Shown in pieces: positions 8,456 to 17,619 of a DNA stretch of 62,762 bases. A program made the position numbers and the translations under genes. The notes under the pieces were generated by a model, which was not told the origin of the DNA, ran no database searches, and saw only the letters and a list, made by a program, of their open reading frames with translations. The DNA lies in assembly GCA_011523845.1 (NCBI GenBank), contig WTFV01000122.1:15817-78578 (forward strand). Reading direction: 5' to 3'. The DNA comes from Acidobacteriota bacterium. Its GTDB lineage: Bacteria; Acidobacteriota; Vicinamibacteria; Vicinamibacterales; UBA8438. Within the stretch, counting starts at the first letter, position 1. Each line of letters opens with the position of its first letter.

Positions 8456-8505
8456 ACCTTGCTCCCTTCGTGACAGCCGTTCGCCGCTCTGGACGAACCG
8501 CTAGT

Positions 8506-10494
8506 TTACTCCGTCGCGGGGGCCCGCTTCAGGCGGACCTCCTCGTCGAGCGCCCGTATCACCTCGTCGAGGGCGCGGGCGCCCAGGTCTCCCCTGGTGC
8601 GGCTGCGGACCGCCACCGTGTCGTTCTCGACCTCCCGATCGCCGATCACGAGCATCTGCGGAATCTTCTGGAGTTGCGCCTCGCGGATCTTCAGTCCGAT
8701 CTTCTCGCGCCGGTCGTCGAGCTCCACCCGGAAGCCGGCCGCCGCCAGCCGTTCCTGCACGGTCCGGCCGTACTCGGCGTGCCGGTCCGCGATGTTCAGA
8801 ATGCGCACCTGCACCGGCGCCAGCCACAGCGGGAACGCGCCCGCGTACTGCTCGATCAGCAGCGCGATGAAGCGTTCGAAGCTGCCGAAGATGGCCCTGT
8901 GAATCAGCACCGGCGTGTGCTCGGCGTTGTCGGCGCCGACGTACTTCAGCCCGAACCGCTGCGGCATCTGGTAGTCGAGCTGAATCGTCGCGCACTGCCA
9001 CCGCCGGCCGATGGCGTCCGTGACGTGAACGTCGATTTTCGGCCCGTAGAAGCTGCCTTCCCCTTCGGAGACCGCGTAGGGGACGCCGGTCGCCTCGACG
9101 GCTCCGCGCAGTTGCGCTTCCGCATGGTCCCAGGTGGCGAGTTCGCCCAGGTAGTCGTCCGGCCGGGTCGAGAGCTCGACCGCGTAGTCGAGCCCGAAGT
9201 CCCGGTAGACGCGGTCGACCAGCCGCATCAGGCGTTCGACTTCCTCGCCGATCTGGTCCTCGGTGATGAAGCAGTGCGCGTCGTCCTGCGAGAACTGCCG
9301 GACCCGCGTCAGGCCGCTGAGCACGCCCGAGGCCTCCTGCCGGTGCAGCACGCCCTGGTCGTGAAACCGGAGCGGCAGATCGCGGTAGCTGCGTCCCTCG
9401 CTCGCGAACATCAGCATGTGGCCGGGGCAGTTCATCGCCTTCAGGGCGTACTGTGCTCCCGCCCTGCCGTCCGGCGCGGGGGCGGAGGGCCCGCCTCCGT
9501 CCGGCGCGGCCGAGGGTTCGCCGTCGGACTGCAGCAGGAACATGTTCTCGCGATAGTGCTCCCAGTGTCCGGACGTCTTCCAGAGGGCCTTGTTGAAGAC
9601 CAGGGGGGTCCGGACCTCCTGATAGTCCTCCCCGGTGAGCGCGTCGCGCATGTAGTCGGAGAGCAGCCGGTAGAGCGTCGCTCCCTTCGCCTGCCAGAAA
9701 GGCGCGCCGGGCGCCCACTGGTGGAACGTGAAGAGGCCGAGCTCCCTGCCGAGCCTGCGGTGGTCGCGCTTCTTCGCTTCCTCGATCCGCGTCAGGTGCG
9801 CGGTCAGCTCGGACGCCTTGAAGAACGCGGTGCCGTAGATGCGCTGCATCGGCTGGTTCTGCGCGTCGCCCTTCCAGTACGCGTTCGAGCTGTGGAGCAC
9901 CTTGAACGCCTTCAGGCGGCCGGTCGACGGCACGTGCGGGCCCGTGCAGAAGTCGATGAAGGCGTTCTCGATCGTGTAGCACGAGACGATCGGTCCGCCC
10001 TTTTCCTCGATCAACTGCACCTTGAGCGGCTCGCCGCGGTCGCCGAAGAAGGCCTTCGCCTCGGACTTCGGCATCATCTTCCGCTCGTAGCGCAGGTCCT
10101 GCCTGGCCAGCTCGCTCATCTTGCGCTCGATCGCCTCGAGATCCTCCGGTACGAACGGGCGGTCGACGACGAAGTCGTAGAAGAACCCGTCGTCGATCGC
10201 CGGTCCGATGCCGCACTGCGCCTCGGGAAACAGGGCGGTGACCGCCGCGGCCAGCAGGTGCGCAGTGCTGTGGCGATAGAGCTCGAGCGCCTCGGGCGCG
10301 TCCGGAGTGACGAACCGTACCGCGGCGTCGTCCGCGAGCGGGTACGACAGATCGACCATCCGGCCGTCGACGATCGCAGCCAGCGCCTGCCTGGCGAGGC
10401 GCGGCGATACGTCGGCGGCCACCGCGGAGACCGGCGCGCCCGCGGCGGCGGCGCGGGTGGATCCATCCGGCAGCGTGACGGTGATGTGGCTCAT
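8506..10494 (-). CDS. thrS: Threonine-tRNA ligase
   Basis: Charges tRNA-Thr in the cytoplasm. The 662-residue product has a TGS domain (1-62), the editing domain with zinc-type RHSTAHLL (74-81) and DFCTGPHVPS (181-190), a class II catalytic core with ALKAMNCPGHM (350-360) and RQFSQDDAHCFI, and the C-terminal anticodon-binding domain (PVQVRILNIADRHAEYG). Between ENMFLLQ and QYALKAMNCPGH is a Gly/Pro/Ala-rich insert of about 20 residues (324-346) that most homologues lack. The infC ribosome-binding site lies in the 50-base gap downstream, so the two are probably cotranscribed. Confidence 0.97.
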   Translation of the reverse strand: MSHITVTLPDGSTRAAAAGAPVSAVAADVSPRLARQALAAIVDGRMVDLSYPLADDAAVRFVTPDAPEALELYRHSTAHLLAAAVTALFPEAQCGIGPAIDDGFFYDFVVDRPFVPEDLEAIERKMSELARQDLRYERKMMPKSEAKAFFGDRGEPLKVQLIEEKGGPIVSCYTIENAFIDFCTGPHVPSTGRLKAFKVLHSSNAYWKGDAQNQPMQRIYGTAFFKASELTAHLTRIEEAKKRDHRRLGRELGLFTFHQWAPGAPFWQAKGATLYRLLSDYMRDALTGEDYQEVRTPLVFNKALWKTSGHWEHYRENMFLLQSDGEPSAAPDGGGPSAPAPDGRAGAQYALKAMNCPGHMLMFASEGRSYRDLPLRFHDQGVLHRQEASGVLSGLTRVRQFSQDDAHCFITEDQIGEEVERLMRLVDRVYRDFGLDYAVELSTRPDDYLGELATWDHAEAQLRGAVEATGVPYAVSEGEGSFYGPKIDVHVTDAIGRRWQCATIQLDYQMPQRFGLKYVGADNAEHTPVLIHRAIFGSFERFIALLIEQYAGAFPLWLAPVQVRILNIADRHAEYGRTVQERLAAAGFRVELDDRREKIGLKIREAQLQKIPQMLVIGDREVENDTVAVRSRTRGDLGARALDEVIRALDEEVRLKRAPATE

Positions 10495-10531
10495 GCTCTG
10501 TCGATCGATCGGGTGACCGACGCGGAAAACC

Positions 10532-10608
10532 TGGTAGGCACGGGCGGACTTGAACCGCCGACCTCCTGCATGTCAAGCAGGCGCTCTAACCAACTGAGCT
10601 ACGCGCCT
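10532..10608 (-). tRNA. tRNA-Val (GAC), CCA encoded
   Basis: The minus strand folds as a complete 77-nt tRNA. The acceptor stem AGGCGCG pairs with CGTGCCT (one G-U), the D arm is GCTCAGTTGGTTAGAGC, the anticodon stem-loop is CCTGC-TTGACAT-GCAGG with anticodon GAC, the T arm is GGCGG-TTCAAGT-CCGCC, the discriminator is A and CCA is encoded. It lies 37 bases upstream of thrS on the same strand. Confidence 0.97.
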
Positions 10609-10697
10609 ATCTTTCGCGGAGAGTGGATGCTACAGGACATGAAACGAACGGGCAGTATACCAACCGGCGGAAAGCCTCGTCAAAGGCCGTCGCGGGG

Positions 10698-11873
10698 CTA
10701 CGCCGCCTCGCTCGCGACCTCCCGGATCGCCCGGATGGCCCGTTCCAGGACCACATCTTCCTCGGGCAGCGGCTCTCCGAGCTCCGGCAACTCCACCGCC
10801 ACGCCGATTTCCGGCTCGATGCCGAACGGATGGATCGGCTCGCCCGCGCCGGTCAGGTAGCGTGCCCACGACAGCCAGAGTCCGGAACCGCCCGCAAGCG
10901 GGACGAGACGCTGGAGACCGGTGCGCCCGGCCGTGCGCTGGCCGACGGTCGTCGCGCGTTCGTGCTCGACCAGCGCCGTCACGAAGACCTCGGCCGGACC
11001 CGATGATCCGAGATCGATCAGCAGGGTGACCGGCAGCGCGATGGCGCCGTCTCCTGCCGTCGCCTCCAGCGGCGTGCGCGCGCCTCCCTGCTCCTCGCGG
11101 ATGGCCAGTGTGCCCTGCGCCACGAAAAGACGGGCCGCCGCGACCGCCGCGTCGTAGGTTCCTTCGGCCGCGTTGCGAACGTCGATGATCAGATGCGCGG
11201 CTCCTTCCGTCTCCAGCGTGGCGACGGTCCCCGCGATGGCGGCGGCTACCTGCTCTCCGAAGGCCGGAATTCGCAGATAGCCGACGTCCCCGGTCTCTTC
11301 CAGAAGCCGCCCGCTGACCACCGCCGCCGGCAGGTTCTCGCGGACGAGCTCGATGTCGTACGGCTCCTGCGTGCTGCCGCGGATCAGGGACAGGGTGACC
11401 CTCGTGCCCGGCTCGCCGCGGAGCCGCTCCTCGCCTTCGACGACCGACAGCAGACGCGTCGGATCCCCGTCGATGGCGCGCACGTAGTCCCCCGGTGCGA
11501 TGCCCGCCTCGGCCGCCGGCGATCCGTCGCGTACGGCAATCACCTGCAGGTAGTACCGGCGCGTCACGTCCAGACCCACGCGTCCTTCCGGCAGCGGTCG
11601 ACCGCTCTCGAGCCGGCGCACGTCGGAGGGCGACAGGTACGCACTGTCGGAGTCGAGCCCCTCGGCCATCCCGCGCAGCGCGCCCTCCAACACGTCGTCG
11701 AGGTCGACCAGCTCGACGTAGTTGTTCGAGATGAGCGAGACCACGTCCTCGAACACGCGCAGGTGCCGGTAGGTCTGCTCTTCCTGGCCGGCTGCGCGGC
11801 CGTAGTACCCGCCGACGAGCGCGATGGCGATGATCGGGATCGACGCGAAGAAGACGATGAGCCGGGTCCTCAA
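10698..11873 (-). CDS. S41/CtpA-like PDZ protein, catalytic residues lost
   Basis: Carboxyl-terminal processing protease family by layout: one transmembrane segment near the N-terminus (RLIVFFASIPIIAIALVGGY), a helical linker, a PDZ domain (VGLDVTRRYYLQVIAVRDGS...AGIAPGDYVRAIDGDP) and an S41 core. Aligned by eye to the family block GSASASE...GKGSVQ, this protein reads GSSGPAEVFVTALVEHE then TAGRTGLQ, so the catalytic Ser is replaced by Gly and the general-base Lys by Arg. It is probably a pseudoprotease, perhaps a scaffold or adaptor at the membrane. The start is uncertain: TTG at 11873 has GAGGTC upstream and puts the helix at the N-terminus; the frame stays open to 12026. 391 residues from the TTG. 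Confidence 0.8.
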   Translation of the reverse strand: MRTRLIVFFASIPIIAIALVGGYYGRAAGQEEQTYRHLRVFEDVVSLISNNYVELVDLDDVLEGALRGMAEGLDSDSAYLSPSDVRRLESGRPLPEGRVGLDVTRRYYLQVIAVRDGSPAAEAGIAPGDYVRAIDGDPTRLLSVVEGEERLRGEPGTRVTLSLIRGSTQEPYDIELVRENLPAAVVSGRLLEETGDVGYLRIPAFGEQVAAAIAGTVATLETEGAAHLIIDVRNAAEGTYDAAVAAARLFVAQGTLAIREEQGGARTPLEATAGDGAIALPVTLLIDLGSSGPAEVFVTALVEHERATTVGQRTAGRTGLQRLVPLAGGSGLWLSWARYLTGAGEPIHPFGIEPEIGVAVELPELGEPLPEEDVVLERAIRAIREVASEAA

Positions 11874-12119
11874 GGCATGACCTCGCTTCGAAGGAAACGC
11901 GTGACGCCGGAACCGCATCGGGCTCGACGGGCGACGTCCGAACCGCGCACCGAGCACACGGAGCAGGAAAGGCATTCTACCGGATTGGGAGGCGGGCCGT
12001 CGACCGTGGAGTTCGGCGGGGGTCATCCGTCAGTCGGTTAGACACGGCGTCGAGTCGCGGCGTACGCTGGGATCCCGATGCGGGCATTGCATCGGGGATG
12101 GTTCGTGGGCGGCCGGGGC

Positions 12120-12602
12120 ATGCGGGCGCTGGGAATCGACTACGGGGATCGTCGCATAGGGCTCGCGGTCAGTGACGCCTCCGGGACGCTCGCCCGGCCG
12201 TTGCGCGTCGTGGCGCCGCGGGGGTCGCTGCCGGATCGGGCCGCCGCGGTGGCGGCGGCGGTGGCCGAGACCGCCGCGGAGCCCGATGGACTCGCGCGGG
12301 TCGTGGTGGGTGTGCCGCGCGCGCTGAATGGAGCGCCCCATGAGCAGACCGCGCGCGCGCTCGCCTTCGTCGCGGCGCTTCGCGCCGTCACCACGGTGCC
12401 GGTGGCGCTGCAGGACGAGCGTCTGACCAGCGTGGAGGCGGAATCGCGACTCGCCCTGCGGAAACGCGACTGGCGGAAGCGGAAAGCGATGCTCGACGCC
12501 GCGGCCGCGGCGGTGATTCTTCAGGACTACCTGGACCGGACAGCGGAGGCAGGGGGCGGCCGGGCGGAGGTCGGGGATCCGGGAGCCGGCGACGAGGAGT
12601 AG
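12120..12602 (+). CDS. ruvX: RuvX/YqgF-type Holliday junction resolvase-like nuclease
   Basis: YqgF family proteins have an RNase H fold and act in 16S rRNA 5' maturation and/or as putative Holliday junction resolvases. The 160-residue product begins MRALGIDYGDRRIGLAVSD, the family's first catalytic Asp strand, continues with VVVGVPRALNGAPHEQTARA and the DERLTSVEAE motif, and ends in an acidic low-complexity tail. The ATG at 12120 was chosen over one at 12078 because it begins with the conserved strand. It sits 4 bases before mltG; ruvX-mltG is a recurring pair across bacteria. The product is presumed cytoplasmic. Confidence 0.93.
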   Translation: MRALGIDYGDRRIGLAVSDASGTLARPLRVVAPRGSLPDRAAAVAAAVAETAAEPDGLARVVVGVPRALNGAPHEQTARALAFVAALRAVTTVPVALQDERLTSVEAESRLALRKRDWRKRKAMLDAAAAAVILQDYLDRTAEAGGGRAEVGDPGAGDEE

Positions 12603-12606
12603 CCCG

Positions 12607-13650
12607 ATGTGGAGACGGCTCCTGATCGCGCTGGCCTGTCTGCTGCTCGCGGGAGCCGGCGCGGCGGCGTTCGTCTGGCAGGAATTGCTGGCGCGCCTCG
12701 ATGCGCCGCATCCCGGGATTGCCGACACGGGCGTGTTCGTGGACGTGGAGCCGGGCGACTCGGTCCGCGTGATCGCGAGCCGGCTGGCCGCGGCCGGCGT
12801 CGTGGCCGACGAGTGGCTCTTCCGGTTCGCGGTCCGGCGGAGCGGCCGGGATCGGGAGCTGCAGGCCGGCGAGTACTTCTTCGACGCCCCCTTGTCGCCG
12901 CTTGCCGCCGTGACGAAGATCGCCGACGGCCGGGTTCACCTGCGCCCGATTACTTTTCCCGAGGGCCTGACGCTGTCGGAGATGGCGGCTGTCGTGGAGG
13001 CGAAGGGCTTCGGCTCCGCCGCGGCGTTCGCGGCGGCGGCCTCGCGGCCCGCGCTCATCGCCGACGTGGACCCCGACGCCACCGATCTCGAAGGCTATCT
13101 GTTTCCGGAGACCTACTCGCTGCCGCGCGCCGCCACCGTCGGCGACCTCGTCGCGGCCATGGTGGCGCAGTTTCGGCGCGTCTTCGACGAGGGCCTGCGG
13201 GCACGCGCGACCGAGCTCGGCCTGAGCGTGCGCGAGGCGGTGACGCTGGCCTCCATCATCCAGAGGGAGGCCGGCAACGAGGCGGAGCACGCGCTCGTTT
13301 CCGCGGTCTTCAACAACCGGCTCCGAATCGGCATGCCGCTGCAGAGCGACCCTACCGTCATCTACGCCCTGGAACGAGCCGGCGCGTACGACGGCAACCT
13401 GACCCGCAGCAACATGCAGGTCGACTCGCCGTACAACACCTATCGCTACGGAGGGTTGCCGCCGGGCCCGATCGCCGCGCCGGGACGCGACGTGCTGCTC
13501 GCCGCTCTGGAGCCGGCCGACGCGACCTACCTCTATTTCGTCAGCCGCAACGACGGCACGCACGCCTTCGCCAACACACTGCGCGAGCACAATCGGAACG
13601 TGCGCGAGTTCCAGGTCGAGTTCTTCCGGCGACGTCGGGCCGGGGGCTGA
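12607..13650 (+). CDS. mltG: Endolytic murein transglycosylase MltG
   Basis: MltG cleaves nascent glycan strands at the outer face of the inner membrane and is thought to terminate peptidoglycan polymerisation. The 347-residue product has one N-terminal membrane anchor (LLIALACLLLAGAGAAAFVW), a LysM-like domain (FVDVEPGDSVRVIASRLAAAGV), then the YceG domain with DLEGYLFPETY (160-170), LASIIQREAG containing the presumed catalytic Glu221, VFNNRLRIGMPLQSDPTVIY and the C-terminal FVSRNDGTHAFANTL block. All conserved motifs of the family are intact. Four bases separate it from ruvX, so the two are likely an operon. Confidence 0.96.
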   Translation: MWRRLLIALACLLLAGAGAAAFVWQELLARLDAPHPGIADTGVFVDVEPGDSVRVIASRLAAAGVVADEWLFRFAVRRSGRDRELQAGEYFFDAPLSPLAAVTKIADGRVHLRPITFPEGLTLSEMAAVVEAKGFGSAAAFAAAASRPALIADVDPDATDLEGYLFPETYSLPRAATVGDLVAAMVAQFRRVFDEGLRARATELGLSVREAVTLASIIQREAGNEAEHALVSAVFNNRLRIGMPLQSDPTVIYALERAGAYDGNLTRSNMQVDSPYNTYRYGGLPPGPIAAPGRDVLLAALEPADATYLYFVSRNDGTHAFANTLREHNRNVREFQVEFFRRRRAGG

Positions 13651-13804
13651 CGCCGGGCGGGGTTCGGAACCCGGGTCGAGCCACGAGGCGCCCGTGTGCG
13701 CGAGCGCCGCCGGCCCGGCCCGGTGTGACGGCGACGGTTCGCCAAGCTGCCGGTCTCGGGCAACGGGTTCCTTCTCTCGTTCCCGGGTTCCGACCCGGCG
13801 CGCC

Positions 13805-13810
13805 TATAAT
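13805..13810 (+). promoter_or_regulatory. Probable -10 box for the penicillin acylase gene
   Basis: A perfect TATAAT lies 33 bases before the acylase start in otherwise GC-rich intergenic DNA (13651-13843). No good -35 is seen at the usual spacing, so the call rests on the -10 alone. Confidence 0.45.
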
Positions 13811-13843
13811 GACCGAACGTCGCGTGGAGTGAGGAGTCCAGGA

Positions 13844-16315
13844 ATGACACCGAGGTACGCCGTCCGGTTCGCAGTGGCGCTCGCCCTGGTCCTGTCGTCC
13901 GCCGGGTCGGACGCCGTCGCCCAGGAGCAGCGGCAGGAGACGCTCGATACGCCCGGCCTGATCGCGCCGGTCGAGATCGTCACCGACCGCTGGGGAATCT
14001 CCCACATCTACGCCGAGAACGAGCACGACCTGTTCTTCGCGCAGGGCTACGCGGCGGCCCGCGATCGGCTCTTCCAGTTCGAGATCTGGCGCCGCCGCGC
14101 CACCGGCACGGTCGCCGAAATCCTGGGCCCGCGCGAGCTGGAGCGAGACACCGGCGCCCGCCTGTTTCGCTTCCGGGGCGACCTGACGACCGAGATGCGG
14201 CACTACCACGAGCGGGGCGACACCATCATCCCGGCGTTCGTCGACGGCGTCAACGCGTACATCGAGCGGACGGAACGCGAGCCCGACCTGCTGCCCATCG
14301 AGTTCGAGCTGCTCGGCATCGAGCCGGGTCGCTGGACGCCCGAGGTGGTCGTCTCGCGCCATCAGGGACTGGTGTCGAACGTGACGCAGGAGCTCGACAA
14401 CGCGCGGGCGGTGGCGGCGCTCGGCGCGGATGCGGTCGAGGAGCTCAACTACTACATCGGCGATCCCGACCTGACCATCGATCCGGCCATCGACGCCTCG
14501 CTGCTGCATGACGGCATCCTCGATCTGTACCGCGCGCACCGCCGGGCGCTCACCTTCGAGCCCGAGGACGTCACCGTCGCCCACCGCAACGACCGCGAGT
14601 CCTTCGAGCGGCTGGCGGCGGCGATGCCGTCGGAGATCGACCTGGAGCGGAACGACCACGACGCAATCGGCAGCAACAACTGGGTGGTGCACGGCACCCG
14701 GACGCTGAGCGGCTACCCGATCATGGCCAACGACCCGCACCGCGCCCAGTCGGCCCCGTCGCTGCGCTACTGGGTGCACCTGGTGGCTCCCGGCTGGAAC
14801 GTCATCGGCGGCGGCGAGCCGGTGCTGCCGGGCGTTTCCATCGGCCACAACGAGCACGGCGCGTGGGGCCTGACCGTCTTCGGCCAGGACAACGAGGACC
14901 TCTACGTCTACGAGACCAATCCGGACGATCCCGGCCAGTACCGCCATCTCGGCAGATGGGAGGAGATGACCGTGATCCGGGAGACCGTCCCGGTGAAGGG
15001 GCAGGGCGACGTGGAGGTCGAGCTGAAGTACACGCGCCACGGGCCGGTCGTCTTCGAGGACCCGGACAACCAGGTCGCGTACGCCGTGGCGGCGGCGTGG
15101 CTGGACTACGGCTCGGCGCCGTACCTCGCGAGCCTGCGCATGGATCAGGCGACCAGTTGGGAAGAGTTCGTCGAGGCGTGCAACTACAGCCGCATCCCGT
15201 CGGAGAACATGGTCTGGGCCGACCGCGCCGGCAACATCGGCTACCAGGCGGTCGGGGTCTCGCCGATCCGGCCGAACCACAGCGGGCTGGTGCCCGTGCC
15301 TGGCGACGGGCGCTACGAATGGGACGGGTTCCTGCCCATCAAGGCGCTGCCGAGCGTCGTCAACCCGCCGAAGGGGTACTTCGGCACCGCGAACAACTAC
15401 ACCCTGCTGGACGTGCCGGCCCGCTATCCCCACTGGGAGGCGCTGCACTATACCTGGGGCGACCAGATGCGCGCGGCGCGGGTCGAGGAGGTGCTGGCCA
15501 ACGCCCGGCACATGACCGTGGTCGACAACATGCAGCTCATGATGGACGAGCTGTCGGTCGCGGCCCGCAACCTGGTGAAGCTGCTGCGCGACCTGCCGGG
15601 GCTGGACGGCCGCGCCGAGCGTGCCCGCCGGATGCTGCTCGATTGGGACGCGGTGCTCGACAAGGACTCGGTGGAGGCGGCGATCTACGTGAGCTGGGAG
15701 CGCGAGCTGCGCGCGGCCGTGCACGGCACCGTGGTGCCGGCCGCCGCCCGCAACTACATCCGAAGCGTCAACACGAAGCGCATCATCGACTGGCTGACCG
15801 CCCCGGACGGCCGCTTCGGCGACGACCCGCTCGCGGGCCGCGACGCGCTCCTGCGCGACACGCTGACGGCGGCGCTCGAGGGACTCGCGGACCGCTTCGG
15901 AACGCCCGAGATGACGACCTGGCAGTACGGCGGCGAGCGCTTCAAGCATGCGCTCATCCGCCACCCGATGAGCGCGGCGGTCAATGCCGACCTGCGGCGC
16001 CGGCTCGACGTCGGCCCGTTCCCGCGCGGCGGCTACGGCGGCACCGTGCACAACACCGGCGGCGGCGACAACCAGACCTCCGGCGCATCGTTCATGATCA
16101 TCGCCGACACCGCAAACTGGGACAACTCGGTCGGGCTGAACACGCCGGGCCAGGCCGGCGATCCCGACAGCCCGCACTACCGCGACCTGTTCGAGGTGTG
16201 GGCGCGCGACCGCTACTTCCCGATCTTCTTCTCGCGCGAGAAGATCGATTCGGTGACCGAGTCGACGACAGTGCTGCGGCCTGCTGTGGGCCGCCCGACG
16301 GGCGTCGGCCCGTAG
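13844..16315 (+). CDS. Penicillin acylase family protein (Ntn hydrolase)
   Basis: Secreted penicillin G acylase / acyl-homoserine-lactone acylase family. These enzymes are made as a precursor that self-cleaves into alpha and beta chains, the new N-terminal Ser of the beta chain being the nucleophile; substrates are amides such as beta-lactams or acyl-homoserine lactones. The 823-residue product has a signal peptide (residues 1-26, ending AVAQ), the alpha-chain opening DRWGISHIYAENEHDLFFAQGY, and the processing site AIG/SNNWVVHGT with nucleophile Ser277. The later GNIGYQAVG and HNTGGGDNQTSGAS blocks are also typical. The ATG at 13844 follows GGAG. Actual substrate cannot be told from sequence. 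Confidence 0.92.
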   Translation: MTPRYAVRFAVALALVLSSAGSDAVAQEQRQETLDTPGLIAPVEIVTDRWGISHIYAENEHDLFFAQGYAAARDRLFQFEIWRRRATGTVAEILGPRELERDTGARLFRFRGDLTTEMRHYHERGDTIIPAFVDGVNAYIERTEREPDLLPIEFELLGIEPGRWTPEVVVSRHQGLVSNVTQELDNARAVAALGADAVEELNYYIGDPDLTIDPAIDASLLHDGILDLYRAHRRALTFEPEDVTVAHRNDRESFERLAAAMPSEIDLERNDHDAIGSNNWVVHGTRTLSGYPIMANDPHRAQSAPSLRYWVHLVAPGWNVIGGGEPVLPGVSIGHNEHGAWGLTVFGQDNEDLYVYETNPDDPGQYRHLGRWEEMTVIRETVPVKGQGDVEVELKYTRHGPVVFEDPDNQVAYAVAAAWLDYGSAPYLASLRMDQATSWEEFVEACNYSRIPSENMVWADRAGNIGYQAVGVSPIRPNHSGLVPVPGDGRYEWDGFLPIKALPSVVNPPKGYFGTANNYTLLDVPARYPHWEALHYTWGDQMRAARVEEVLANARHMTVVDNMQLMMDELSVAARNLVKLLRDLPGLDGRAERARRMLLDWDAVLDKDSVEAAIYVSWERELRAAVHGTVVPAAARNYIRSVNTKRIIDWLTAPDGRFGDDPLAGRDALLRDTLTAALEGLADRFGTPEMTTWQYGGERFKHALIRHPMSAAVNADLRRRLDVGPFPRGGYGGTVHNTGGGDNQTSGASFMIIADTANWDNSVGLNTPGQAGDPDSPHYRDLFEVWARDRYFPIFFSREKIDSVTESTTVLRPAVGRPTGVGP

Positions 16316-16626
16316 TCCGACGTACATCGACCGACCGGTGCCGCCGCCGACACGTCCTCCGTCAAGGAGGCGTTGCGCAGCAACGTCGACAGCGCCATCA
16401 CGCTCTACCGCAACGGGGCGTGGAACAACAAGGACGGGAAGGTGAGGCGGGCGGCGCCCGTGCCGGGTCCCCGCACCCAGTGGAGACCTGACCTGCCGGT
16501 TCGATCCGTTGACCCGTCGAGCTGGCCGCTCGCCCGATCGAGCCGCAACCGGCACGGGAGCGACGCCGGCGCCGGCGTCCCCTGCGGCCGCGCGGATGCA
16601 CGCGCAGGGCCGTGGTATGGTGCGGC
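16316..16626. other. Intergenic stretch without a recognisable gene
   Basis: About 310 bases between the acylase and the FkbM-type gene. The plus frame from about 16360 reads like a short protein fragment (VKEALRSNVDSAITLYRNG), which may be a decayed gene end, but there is no start signal or known domain. TATGGT at 16616-16621, five bases before the GTG at 16627, could be a -10 box for the next gene. Confidence 0.5.
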
Positions 16627-17484
16627 GTGTTCCCCTTCCGCGGCGTCGGGCCCGGCCTGCTGGTGGCGGTCGTCGCGTTGCTCGCGGGCCGGTGCGCGGA
16701 GCCCCCCGATTACGTTCCGCTGCGGATTCTCGACGTTTCTCCCGTGCTGCTCGACGACCGGGACGAGTTGCGCGAGTACGTCAACGCGTTTCCGCTGGCG
16801 GACTACGAGCCGTACGCCGTCCGGGGGGGCTTCCGTTTCTTCGTCGACGATCCCGGCGACATGATCAAGCAGGTCATCGTGGCCGGCTACCCGTGGGAGC
16901 GGCACCTGCTGGAGCTGTTCGAGCGCCACGTCGAGCCGGGCACGGTGGCCGTGGAAGTGGGGGCTCACATCGGCACCCACACGGTACCGATCGCGCGCCT
17001 GGTGGGGCCCTGGGGGCGCGTCTACGCCTTCGAGCCGCAGCGCAAGATATACCGCGAGCTGCATCACAATCTCGCCCTCAACGGGGTCACCAATGCCGTC
17101 ATCCTGCGCTACGCGGTCGGCGCCGGAGCGACCCGCATCATCGAGATGAACCCCGCCACGGGCGGGAACGAAGGGGGAACCGGCGTCGGGCAGGGCGGCG
17201 ATCGGGCCGAGCTCCGGGCTCTCGACGGCTTCGGCTTCGAGCGGGTGTCCCTGCTCAAGATCGACGTGGAAGGCTACGAGAACGAGGTCATCGAGGGAGC
17301 TGTCGACACGATCCGTCGCAATCGTCCGGTCGTCGTCATCGAGATAGCCGGCGGCGAGGACTACGCCACGGCCCCGCCCGACGTCCGGAAGCGGATTCAC
17401 GCTACCTGGGACAGGCTCGAGGCGCTGGGCTACACGGTGACCCCGGTGTTCGAGCACGACTATATCGCGATTCCGGTCGGCTGA
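16627..17484 (+). CDS. FkbM-family methyltransferase with N-terminal hydrophobic signal
   Basis: SAM-dependent methyltransferase of the FkbM family. The core shows VAVEVGAHIGTHTVPIARLVG (motif I, SAM binding), VYAFEPQ, HHNLALNGVTNA and LLKIDVEGYENEVIEGA, the hallmark FkbM order. Unlike the usual cytoplasmic enzymes, it opens with MFPFRGVGPGLLVAVVALLAG followed by RCAEPPDY, which reads as a signal peptide or anchor, so the enzyme may act outside the cytoplasm or be membrane bound. The start is uncertain: GTG 16627 (285 residues) follows a possible -10 at 5 bases; GTG 16612 is also in frame. No operon partner is evident. Substrate unknown. Confidence 0.85.
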   Translation: MFPFRGVGPGLLVAVVALLAGRCAEPPDYVPLRILDVSPVLLDDRDELREYVNAFPLADYEPYAVRGGFRFFVDDPGDMIKQVIVAGYPWERHLLELFERHVEPGTVAVEVGAHIGTHTVPIARLVGPWGRVYAFEPQRKIYRELHHNLALNGVTNAVILRYAVGAGATRIIEMNPATGGNEGGTGVGQGGDRAELRALDGFGFERVSLLKIDVEGYENEVIEGAVDTIRRNRPVVVIEIAGGEDYATAPPDVRKRIHATWDRLEALGYTVTPVFEHDYIAIPVG

Positions 17485-17501
17485 TGCGGGGACGACTTCG
17501 C

Positions 17502-17507
17502 TATACT
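17502..17507 (+). promoter_or_regulatory. Possible -10 box upstream of the alpha/beta hydrolase
   Basis: TATACT lies in the 135-base gap after the FkbM-type gene, 112 bases before the hydrolase start. No clear -35. It would give a leader of about 105 nt. Confidence 0.35.
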
Positions 17508-17619
17508 AGCCGCTCTGCGGCGGATGCGCCGCGTTGCCTGCATCGTCGGAGCCAGGCACCGGGAGCGGCGAGCCGCCCGCGGGTTCATGAATCTCGCGTA
17601 CAAGGGAAAGGCAAGCCGC

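Noticed and set aside
8425..10860. A long plus-strand frame opposite thrS that includes a GGLEPPTSCMSSRRSNQLSY segment
   Set aside because: That peptide is the classic translation of a tRNA gene's antisense strand (tRNA-Val here), and the rest is antisense to thrS.
13541..16555. A 1004-codon minus-strand frame opposite the penicillin acylase
   Set aside because: Antisense shadow of a strongly motif-supported gene; composition is Arg/Val/His-rich with no known domain.
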